This document shows positions 36,901-48,900 of a DNA stretch of 64,000 nt, one piece after another. The position numbers were made by a program, and so were the translations under genes. The stretch is taken from positions 16,741,705 to 16,805,704 of the forward strand of contig JAMKCF010000013.1 of the NCBI GenBank assembly GCA_023634235.1, given 5' to 3'. This DNA comes from Pisaster brevispinus. Taxonomy: Eukaryota; Echinodermata; Asteroidea; Forcipulatida; Asteriidae. The first letter of the stretch is position 1. The number at the start of each line of letters is the position of its first letter. The notes under the pieces are model-generated. The model ran no database searches and was not told the origin of the DNA. It worked only from the letters and a program-made list of their open reading frames with translations.

Positions 36901-39900
36901 ATCTACATTAAACATACATTTCTCTACATTTCTCTTATTTGTTTTTCCTTTATCAACATGTCTAAATGTAAATTATAAAATGTTCTTTCTCTTTATATTT
37001 TCATTTAGGCAAAGAATACCCTCTAAGAGTGTTTATTACTATCGATGTCCCGACCACCGTAAGAACTATGTCATGTCCTTCCCATTTGCGTTTGACAAAG
37101 AGGGCGACACATACCAGTTTGCGTACTGTTACCCGTATTCCTACACCAGGATGCAGACGTATCTTGCAGCAGTTGAGAAAAGGAAGCTGGACTATTTCAA
37201 TCGAGAGCTGTTGTGTCTCAGTGTGGTAGGTAGTTTGTTGTCAAATTTCATTTCAACCACCTGGCTTTACCTGAGGGCAATTCACCAGTGTTGGTTTACT
37301 AGCCAGCAACATCAAATTCACGAACATTAGCTGAACAAATCTATGAAGGTTTTATTTTAAAGGTGAGACAGGTAAATTCCAGAAAGTCCTTGGATGGTGG
37401 TCGTTCAGACATAGTGCAATAGACCTTATGCATTGACGTCATCCAGCTGACAGTTTAGAGGTTAACCGATGATGAAACAATGGAAACGCACAGACTTGTA
37501 CGTGTGGTGCAATGATAACCTTTTGACCCCTAAGCGAGGGCGCCTTACTCAAATGTTGTCAAAGGTCCATTACAGGATGCGACATCAGGCAACAGATCTT
37601 GATCATGATGCCCCCATTGGTCATATTCCTTGTGTGCAACATTGGTTATGGATATGTAATTTCACAACACCAAAAAGGAACCACACTAGTTTTCCTTCCA
37701 CTCTTATGGCCTTTTCAAAACCTCTGTTGGGCTCCGGCTTAGACTTCGGAATGCTTTAAATTTGTTCCATATTTATTTCTGCGCTCGAATGAGCTGGAGC
37801 CATATGGTGGACCAAAGCTGAAGTCAGTCAAAAAGCCCTAAATTAACTTCCATTGGTTTGATTGAGATGGCAATATGATGGTTTTCTGTTGAATGATGAG
37901 AAGTGTATTAAGAAAGGAGTTATGCACTTGTCTGCGTATAAACTGAGCATGTGTATGAACTATCAAGTCATGGTTACAACTTGAAAGATGCAAACAAATA
38001 TAGTTAGTGGCCTGACGTTTCGACCCTAGCAGAGTCTTTCTCGAAAGCTAGGTCATTTAGCCTTCGGAAAAAACTCTGCTACGGTCGAAGTGTCAGGCCA
38101 CTAACTATATTTTTTTGCATTTATACCATAGATCCTTTTGGTTGGTAAGCAGTTTGCAACAGTTAATACTATTTTTCATGTAGAAAGATGTTAACATTCT
38201 TCACATAAAAATACCTATGTGGTCATCTGTTGCTGAGCACAAAGAAGTTTTATCAGCTATGTCATGTTGTATACATTATAGACACTGGTCCCTCTAGTCT
38301 TTACAGAATGAACTTGCCAAGCAGAGTGGTTTTTATAAAAAGCTTTATTAAATTTGGGGGTGAGAGTGCATGTATATCTGTGAAGGTTTAATTGCTCATT
38401 CTAACCTTCAAACTACATTATCACCAGAAGAGTTTTTCCCTTTAAATAATTTCAAGCATAATCATCCAGTAATCCAATATTTTTCCCCCTCCCTCCCAAG
38501 CGATCCCATTTGCAAACCAGAACCTGACGTTTTTGATTTATTTTATGATATACTTTTTAAATTCTCCCTGTTCCCGAATCGGGGAAAGAAAATCTTTGCA
38601 TCTTGATTGACATCTCAAAGTCAGTATTGACATACTGCTCAGGTATATCTGTCCCTTGACTGTTTTTGGCCCAGGCCCAAGGCCGAGTTATAGGATTACT
38701 GTCAAGATGGTTCATCCATCTTGAGAATACCTCACAAAATAATGACAATTGTCTTCAACCCTCCTGTGTATTCTTTTTCAGGGACATTCGAGTTGGCATC
38801 CGTTGGGAATCCTGAACTTGAAATAAACTATTTGATTATAAATGCAAAGTGGTTTGGATAAAAGTGTTACAGGTTCTTGCAGCAACACACTTTTGTTGAA
38901 TGGCAAAAACTTAAGAAAGCTTTGACTTGATTCAATTACTGGAAAAGCAATGCACTCTTGTATATTTTTTTATCAGTTTAAAGTCAAAATAGAGTTGATT
39001 GATTATTGGGGGGGAAAGGGAAACTTTGAGTATATGGTTGGTACTTTGCCAATCCTACAAAAACATATTTTGTAATAAACCACAAGGGAAACTGACTGGG
39101 TAAATTTGAACAAAGAAAAATTGACTAGAGCGGGACTTGAACCTGCGTCCTCCGGAGTAATGTGCTGGTGCTCTACCAACTGAGCTATCTAGCCCTATGT
39201 TGTCGGTCTCCCTATTTCAGTGATAAAATATTTTTGTAAAAATATTTCGGTAAGAAAATATTTATCTTTAGAAAAATGAAAACGTTACTACCCTTACCTT
39301 TGTTGCAAAGTGGGCAGTAAAAAAAATAAGACATGTTACTGTAGTTCATAAAAATATAAAGATTACCTCACATCTAATTCAGGGACATTCATGTTTTTAT
39401 CCCAAATATTTTTTTTAGCTCTTGTAAGTTTTAAGAATGGCGATGTCTGGCAAACTAAATGAAGAGCTGCCAATTCTTCCTGATTCTACAAAAAAATCCC
39501 TGAAAATAAACCAATCTTTCCATGTTCTGATGAATAAATTTGACAATCTCCCTGACTGTGGAAACTTTTTTCCTATTATGTTGAAGGTAATTCTAAATAT
39601 CTCCCTTATTGTTGTACAAAATCTACCCGATGGTAAGATACAAATGTTGGCAGCTCTGTAAATGGTTCAAAATAGCAGGCAATAAAAAAAACCCAAGATA
39701 TGTAACTTTGTAAAATTACAAAGATATATCTCACATCTAGATCAAGGACATAGGCCTGAAGCTACTACAAATGTGTTTTTATCCTATTTAAAAAAATACT
39801 ATATGACTGTATTATTTAGCTCATGTAATTTTTAAAGAGTGTCGATGTCTGGCAAACTGAATGGTTAAAAATAGACGGCAAAATACACAAATGACCAGGT

Positions 39901-42900
39901 GTAGAGACAGAGATAAAACCCTGTAGTCATTAGCAACATTTCTCATTCTCGATATGGGAACAATGGCAAAACAACCTTGGTTCCAAACAAATTATCGGAT
40001 ATCAGTCATAAACTGTGAGGGGAACAGGGGAAAATGGCATCTCACATTGCAGATACCGTAATGAGGAAAATGAGTGGCCTTGACTTTCATTGTCACTGTT
40101 GATTAGCTGAAATGATCTCCGCTGCTGATGATTCAAGCTTAACTTAAAAAAAAAAAAAAAACTGAAAAAAACCTCAAACAAAAACAAACACCTGGGGGTT
40201 ATAGAGAAGAGATAAGGGAATTAGCCGAATGGAAAATATTCTTTGGGTGGTTGATAGATCCAGTGTTTGGAGTGTCACCTGTTTAGTTTGAAGAAAGGAA
40301 ACATCACAAAGAGATGACCGGGAAAGGGTGGGAGGAAAGAGATGGGAAGTTTGTGAGGATAGCTGAAGAGGTGACGCAGTATTCCTTGAGCCGGATGAGA
40401 AGAGAAAAGTATGGTTGTTATGCTCCATCAGTTTTAATTCTATTCTTATCAGTTGGAAGTTATGCTTTTTGTCGAATATATTGAAGAAGGGGCGGGGGAA
40501 GTTGCACATCGTTCACAAATAAGCATGGTCACTGTGGACTTGAATACAAGCCGTATGTATAGACCTGGCCCTGCTTGTACTCTAGAGGGCGCTGATAGGG
40601 AATACATATTGAATGGTATCAAGCTGGTATGAAATAATATACTATGACATTACTGGAGTGAAAAGAATGAAGATAAAAAAACATCCCAAAAGAAAGAAAA
40701 ATAAATCCCACAAAAAAACAAAAACAAAACAATGTAGGGATGTCAAAACTATGGATGTCAGTAAAATCATGATTTCCCAGACCACATAGAATTTCATCCT
40801 TTCCAGAATAACATTTAATAAAGTTATTATTTATGTCATTCAATGAGGGGAAAATAATTTATAAAATATAGCTGTGCATTTATTTCCAATTCTCTAAGTG
40901 TAGATATGGTCCTTATAGGTCTTGGGTTAATTGTATGGCAGTGGTATAGAAACCGCAAAATTTATGTTTGCAAACTGAGAAATCCATTCTTGAAACTGAA
41001 CAACATGTTCCTAAACATAACATTATCAAGTAATTCTGGATTGATACTTATTCCTATGCATTATGTACCCACACTAGATCCACTTGAGCTTTATAGTCAG
41101 ATTGAGTTGTCAGCATTAACACTCTGAAGCCATAACAACCAGCACTTGCTTTCGTCAGTCGTAGCTTCTTCATGCATGCGTGCTCATTTCCACTGCCAAG
41201 GTTATTGGAAAAGGGGGGGGTGGGGAAGAAGAGGGGGGTTGTAGAAGGGAGTGTAGGTGTGCCCTTCAACAGAGTTGCGGTGTAGACGTAAATTCAACGG
41301 AGCGGATAACCCAAGTACGCATTATCTCTCCCTTGGCTGTCTGCCCGGTACCCATCAAGATTTACTAGTAGATGCAAGGACATATGACAACAATTCGAGA
41401 GGCTAATGCTTGCTCCATTCTGATCTTGGAATGGAACTCACAAAACGCAAGGGCTGACATCTCGCGTGTGTGTGTTTATTTCTCTCTTTTTTGTTTACCT
41501 TGGGAGTGTTACTTATTATTGCAGTGGGCCGGGTTAATATGGCTAAATGAATAAATGCATTCCTCCCGTGCAGCTCAACTGGTTGGGGTTTTACCTCTAT
41601 TGTGGTGTATACTTTATTGTGCATGGGGATTAAATTAAGGATAATTTAATTAGAAGGGTAAGAGAGGTTTGCCGTTGTGTGTATACACAGGCATTGGCTT
41701 TCTGGAGACGCATTATTAAGAAGGAAATAAAACCGGTGATTGGGACTGGCATCCCTTCCTTTGAGACCCTGTTTATAATCCTAGACAAATTAATAGCCAA
41801 GGTCAGGGACATGGCCAGGTCTAGGCTTCATTACAGGGTTAGCCAGTTTAATTTGGGCTGTTTTAATTTATGCGCTCAGATTGTGGTTTGTGGATGAAAA
41901 GGCTTACAGAGCTTGTAGAACAAGTCATAAAATATAGTCCTGTTACCTTGTTAGAATGATGTTGTTGCTCGCCCTGCAAGTGGTTTGCATCTATGTTGAA
42001 TGTTTGAAAAAAGAGTTGAATGTTGTGATCAAATATAGCTTCTTTTTTGTTATGTTTGAAAAAAAAATTGAATGTTGTGATCAAATAGAGCTTTTTTATG
42101 TTTCAAAAAAGAGTTGAATATTGTGATCAATATAGAGCTCTTTTTTATATATACAGTATTGTTATTATTTGTGTGCACATTGTTGCTGGTATTTCTGGTA
42201 ACAATGAGCAACACTTTGAAATGTAGTATTTTAAAAATGAATTGAAAATATTTCATAAAAATGGTTCAGAAAAGTCAAATAAGATTTGTGCTCAATTTGA
42301 AGAAGCAGAAGAAATATATCAGAAATTGTGTGGAGTTTGGCAAAACTACAACAGGATACAGGAAAGACTGGTTGTGTTGGGAGCAGTGCCAGTGATTTTA
42401 GTGGTGTACAATTTGAGGAGAAGACCACCGGCAAATAATTGGCTAATAATGGATACAGATGTAAAGGGAGATTTTCAATCCTGTATACTGTATTCATTTT
42501 AGTCATTTGTATTACAATGTTATAACTGGGAGCAATAAATCCATGCCATCAGTTCCTTATCAACAAGCAATGAAATGAGGAAATGCACTTTCCTCGGCCC
42601 ACACTGGATTCCAATTAACCAAATCTGTTGATCAGTCCCTTGTTCCCTAACCTACTTAAAAAATAATGATAGGGAAACTGGATTAAGTTGATAAAGATAT
42701 ATATCTAAAGCAAAATTACACTACAACAAGATTAGAGACAACAAATTGTGCATGTTAAAACGGTTTTAAGCATGAGTTTTACTGGTTTGCCTTTTCCATG
42801 GCAACCGTTGAAGCATGATGTCTGAACAGATAAGGAAAATTGTACATGTGTTTGATTTTAGTTATTTTAAAGTCATGGTGTAGCTCCAGTAAGAATTTAA

Positions 42901-45900
42901 ATTCTGTATAACTCAGTTCAATCACCAAGATTTCATTTTTCGTAAAAAGATCAACGGAACATGACGAGTGTTGCCTGCAAAGCAAAATTTATAAGCATAA
43001 CAACTTGTATGCCCATTATTTACTGCTTTCTCAAAGGCGTGATCATCCGCTGAAGTGAAATATTCACTGATAATTCTCAAGATGGTGTTTGGATTGAACA
43101 CTGAGAATATTTCTGTCTTAAATCAAACCTTACACAGTTCTGTTGAAGAGACCAGGGTTTCAGATGAATAATTTCAGAGGATCCTTTGTCATAACCATAA
43201 GGAGAAGAATAACAATAACTAGTTTTATATAGCTTTATCAACGGGGCGTCGCAAAGCACTTCCAGACAGGTTTTACAAATATTTCTAGACAGGTTAACTG
43301 GGTTCTTTTACAAGCATTACACAATACATGTACATGGGACCAACGGCTATACGTCTCATCTGAAGGACGAAGCAATAATGGTCAAGTGTCTTGCTTAAGA
43401 AGTGTCAAGACCTGGACTCGAACCCACATTCTGCTGACCAGAACTTGGGTCCAGTGCACTTGACCACTCGGCCATGACACACACCCAATAGTGCAATAAA
43501 GGGCCTTTAATACATATACTCCACCCCAAAGCACTGAACAAAAGTTAAAGCCTAATTAAAACTAACACAAAAATTGTGGCAGAAAACAGCAAAGAAAAAC
43601 CGCTCTTACCAGAAACTGCACAAAATATTACCAATTAAAGTAAACTCCAAAACCTCTTTTAAAGACGTAAACTACTGCCATCTGAGAATAAGCCAACCAT
43701 TGTTTATTTTATATTTCTGCTGAGAGCCCTATCTGTATGACCGTCTTAAAGCAAGCCTACAGTCATAGAAACAACAAACTGTCTGAATATTTTTGCCGCC
43801 TTTGGCTGACTGAATGGATGAACTGGGAGTACAGATTGCCTTGAGGGACGCGCTCGTTGGCGCAAACCAACACCTTCTGCTTTGTCACGCGACAAAGTTT
43901 GTTAACCTTGACAAGGGGAAGGCAGCCTTCTAGATTAATGGCTTTTGTTATTTTTTAATAGAATTTTTAAAGGCAGTGCTTAACTTTTGTGTAGTGTTTG
44001 TAGATCTAATACTACACAAAAACTAACTGAAAGGCACATAAATAAATGAGTGAAACATTGGTGTACATGCAAACCACTGATATTGAATTCTTGCAGTAAA
44101 GTTGAGTTTATAATTTGTCATAATTTGAATAATATTTGTAACCATAGTGCAAAGAAGATTAATGTAAACAAAAATGTAGTGATAAAGAAGGCACATGTAG
44201 TAAATTAATTTTTCATATTTATGGTGTGTGATATTAAATGTGTGCTTTAGGGAGTTATTGAGGAATTTCAAAAAGGTGTATTTTGAGGTATTTCATAAGC
44301 GGTGTTTTGATGGATTTCATGAGGTGTGTTTTGAGGGATTTTATTAGTTGTTGATGGATTTTATGAGATGTGTTCTAATGGATTTTATGAGCAGTGTTTT
44401 GATGGATTCCATGAGGTGTGTTTTGATGGATTCCATGAGGTGTGTTTTGAGGGGGGTTTTATGCAGTGTTTATTTCATGAGGTTTGTTTTTAGAAATTTA
44501 ATTAATATTACTTTGAGAACTTGCTGACGATTGTTGGAGTATTCATGTTGTTTTTGTTAAAGTATTTCATGTTTTTTGGAAATTTCATCACAATTTTGTA
44601 CAATTCTAGCTTGAACCTAAATTCATGAGTTTTTAAGATAATAATAACAAGTATGATGCAAATGATATTCATTTAGTGCTCTTTTGAATGGCATCAACAC
44701 TCATGTTAAATAGCTCAAAGAACTTCAAGCAGACAAATATTGGCAATTAACTAATTTTGCAAAGCACAGAACACTTGCATGAAAATCACCCCCCCCCCCA
44801 ACAGCGCATGATGCTGTCCACAATATAAAAGGTGTGAAGTGGAGTAAGAGTGAGCTCTAACAGTACCATGGGAAAGTCCATTCTTGAACCCTTGCTTAAG
44901 AGAAATACCAACACAGATTTCTCAGCGGACAGAAAACAATATCCAACCTATATTAGAAAAATTCTTGCTTCCATCCCAGTGGATTTGGCATTCTCTTTAT
45001 CCTGTCAAACGCCCAGCGGCTCATGCAAATTCCACATGAATATTTTATTGCTGCAATGCAAAGTGCGCTGACACTGTGGTAACTTCGCTGGTCTGATCAG
45101 TACAAAGGCTGACACAAGCATTGGCTGTTCCGCTGAGTCCGTCACATGCAATCATGTCTACTGTTCACAGTGCGAGGAAGATGAGGAAAGGGGGGGGGGG
45201 GTGGGATAAAGACAAAAGCTGCCTACCATCACTGGTGTCGTTGTGAATCCAACAAAAGAAGCCATCCGTAGCTATTAATGTAGGCATGGCATTGGGAACG
45301 GCCTCCGATTGTGGCATGATAACAAGAGTGCATTGCCATTGAGGAGTGGTTGTGCTACTGGGGTTGGTGGGGGGGGGGGGGGCAGTGGAGGTAGGTAGTG
45401 TTATTGGGGGAAAGAAAAGATGAGCTGATGTGGTGAAATGAATTTCTCGTGGGAGTGACCTTGGATGTTACTCTAGGCTGATTAGGTTAATCTATTTTGG
45501 TATTAGTCAGGTGTTTAGAGTTATTTTGTGTTTATTGGTTTTTTTTTCTTCAGACGTGTATCTGAACTATTTGTCGATGTTGAACTACATAGTTTTATTT
45601 GTGTGCTTGTAGTTTATTTCAGTATTAAATTTGTGATTGTTTTTTGAGTAAGAAATGAAAATTTATCAGCGTCATGTAATTGATGACTTTTCCTTTTGTT
45701 TGTGTGTTTATACAATGGTACAAACAAAACAGCATCAAGAACATTAGATGTAGGCCTATGTGTTCAACCTACCTTATTATTTCAATATAAATAAAACAAA
45801 GATATACAGAATAATCAAAAACATTTAAACATTTCATTAGATAGAAAAAACATCTTTTACATGATACAGAACAGTAAATTCCTAGTTGAGAACAAAATAA

Positions 45901-48900
45901 CATTTTTGATTGGTTGATTGGAATTGTTTGCTTGGTTTGTTGATTGATTGATTCTGATTGATCCGCTTGATATTGGTTGGTTTGAATTATGTGGGTTTTG
46001 AGGCATTGCATAGTGAGGTATCAATGTATATTCAGTATGTTGTAACACCATGTGTATATAATAACTGCTTTGCTGCGTAGATTTTGTTCTCAGTTTTCTT
46101 GGCCTGCTTGGTTGGTTGGTTGGTTGGTTGATTGATTGATTGACTTTTTTGACTTTTCAAAACAATACTTTATTCAAACACAGAATATACACAATTTACA
46201 AACAACAAAGAAACATAAAAAAGAGATACTTTTACAAGACAAGTCTGTTACAAAGAACAGCTGGGGACGAAATTACATCCAAATTACTACATTATTAAGC
46301 AATTACATTAGAAGAACTGCATGGTAGAAAGAAAAATCTGCAAGATTACAGAATCCATTCAATTTCATTATCAGTGATTTGGAATATGTTGCAGAGATCC
46401 CATTTCTTGATGAAAAAGGGGAACATTGTTCTGTAGCTGGTAGTAGCGGTGTTCTACTAAGATTTTACTCTTAATGCGATATTTCCATGTCTCTAAACAG
46501 TCTTTAAAGTTCGAGTGCACATGTAGCCAATACACGCTTGCTTTAAAACTGACAATTAAATAGTTAGCTAGATCTACTTTTTCTCTCTGTCGGCCCCTGC
46601 TATGGTGGATCAGGCACCAGTATGTTTCAAAAGTTAGTTGATTGATTGATTGATTGATTGATTGATTTGAACTTATATGCTTATTTAATTGAGGGATTCA
46701 TTAATTTATGATTAATTTATTTATTTGAATTGGTTGCTTGCGAATTTTTTGGATTTGTTTTAATTGGTTTGCTTGGCTGGTTGATTGATTAAATTGATTG
46801 ATTGATTGATTGATTGATTCTATGATTGATTGATCGATGTTTGATCAGTGATCAGTATTCTTATTGACGTATCAATTGATTGGTTACTTTTGATACTGCT
46901 TATTTATAGTTTGATTGTTTTTGCTGAAATGACACAGTTTAAATCATTCACATCTACTCAAACACTTCTTCAAAATAATGATCGGTTGATCTAAATTAAT
47001 TTGATTGAATAAATAATCAATGTCTTCTGTTTACTTCCCTAGCAACAACGGAAGCTTGACCTTCTGACTATCTCATCTACTGGTAAGTTTAATTCTACAT
47101 TCCTCCCTGAGCTTTAAACAGCTACTTTAGCTAAAGAGAATATACGGGAATGCTATTTAAACTTCATTTATAGTGTGTTTGTTTATGAATAAATGTAATT
47201 TAGATATACGTACACTTCTGAAGCTTTCAGAATTATCGATCAAAATGTTAGGCTCAACCTCGAGGTTTTGAAAAACTAGAAACACTTCTGCCATTGATGT
47301 CTGCGTCAAAATGACAATACTTTGACGTCTTGTGTGGGAGTTTGCTTTGTTACACCTTCATGCTACAAATTTGCTATACAAAATGGAGCCCCACGTATGA
47401 CAAAACATGAGTGATGAAGGAAAACGGCATTTCATTAATCTTTCTGAAAAACACAGGGAAAGGGTTTTCAAACTGATTATTTTTTACACAAGTTAAATTG
47501 GGTTAATCGCAATTTCCTTATGACTGAAAACATTTTTAATGAATTTCAGCAAAGATCACTTGTTTTCATTTTCGTTCAAGTAGGTCTTTAAGGACAAGGG
47601 TTATGTTTTAAGAAGAGTATAGTCAAGTTCTCAGGAGATGCAAGTTCTCAGGAGACATAAAACAAGCCTTGAAAAACTCATAACAACACTCAGGTTTTGA
47701 AATCAATTTGCATTGTTGCTTTGGAAAAAATGCGATGCAGTCTCCTTTTGTTGATCGTTCAATTGAATCAATATTTTGTCCAAAATGAGATCGTAATTAA
47801 ATAATCAAATAATAAATCATCAAAGTCACTGGTTTGCTACATTAAAAAAAAACTTTGTTTGTGGCAAACGGTGTTTAATTGAACAAAATAAAAAATACAA
47901 ATGTCTCTGCTGGATTGTCTCCATGTCAACAATGGAATTATCGATTACAATTTTTTTCCAGTCTTCAGGTTTATAAAGTCTCCCACCACTTATCAGTGGA
48001 AGACTTTGGGATGCTAGGGGCAGCTAGACCTCAGGCGTGGAATTACACGGAGGCCATAGCCTCTATTGCCCCTGGTCTTGGCCTTGGTGCCCCGTCAAAA
48101 GTTTCCCATAGACTTTAAATGATTTCCCAATAGAAGTGCCCTTTGCAAAATGAAAATGCCTTGCCCTCTCAAAGATGAAATTCCAGGCCTGATACTAGGT
48201 AATTTTCAACTGTTTATTTAGTTCTGAGCATGCGCACATTATTGCGAACAATTAATTTGCCTTGAGACCAAGTGTCCCCAAAGTCTTACATTATCCGAAG
48301 GAAGTGAATGAATTTGGTCAGTGAGTGAAATAGGTTGAAGCCGTGCACCATTGCGATTTCTATTTCTTGATGTCAGTGTCCTGTCAACATCGTTTCCTGC
48401 TCAGTTTATTCTATTCAGCTGTGAATTTTGATTAGTAACACTTCGCGAAAACCACCAAAAAAAAAACGGTTTCAAAAGAAAATTGTTTGTTTTAATGATT
48501 GATAAAGCTGTCACTTAAATGTCATCTGTAGCCTAGTTAAGCCCATTGGGAGTAAAGCCAATTAATGGAATGTCGGTGGCTTGTTTAAGTGTTGGCACAA
48601 TGTGTTTGTAAGGTTGCTACATGTAGGGAGATAGGCTGTTGCATGAGTGTTCCTTCCTCCATGGTCATATCCCATAGGGTCTTACTAGGACAGTGGGCAC
48701 AAGCTAGGGGTAAGAGGAAAATGGAGGTGTATAAAGCAAATGTTAAACAATATCGTTTGGAAAAGAAAATTCATTAAAACCATCTACTTGAAAAATACTG
48801 AAAACAAAAATTCACAGAAATTAGAATTGCAGAGATGCCAACTCTCCCTGATTCTACAGAAAGTTCCCTGATAAATAAACCATGTTCTGATGAACAAATT

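Larger units (their letters stand above)
10523..37008 (+). other. AGBL4 intron 4 (26.5 kb)
   Basis: This is the longest intron in the window, bounded by exact GT and AG that join phase 2 to phase 1. It holds MITEs, SINEs and unclassified repeats listed separately. Stretches such as 10523-11500, 15030-16990, 18545-19455, 22740-25780, 28280-30920, 32350-33690 and 35750-37000 contain no coding exon or repeat I can name. A few conserved-looking, non-coding patches (12010-12200, 23390-23720, 29880-30320) could be regulatory. Confidence 0.85.
37226..47042 (+). other. AGBL4 intron 5 (9.8 kb)
   Basis: It is bounded by GTAGGT and TTACTTCCCTAG and joins phase 0 to phase 0. It holds the foldback, SINE, MITE, minisatellite and LINE-relic features listed separately. 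38130-39055, 39665-41985, 42150-43250 and 44500-45190 show nothing I can name beyond G/C runs (41211-41240, 44789-44799, 45191-45200, 45369-45382). Confidence 0.85.

Noticed and set aside
37469..37759. 96-codon plus-strand ORF after exon 5
   Set aside because: It crosses a MITE family H relative and repeat family K; no domain is recognised and there are no supporting splice sites.
39125..39197. Functional tRNA gene on the minus strand
   Set aside because: The anticodon stem is broken and the flanks are the constant parts of a SINE family present at several other places.
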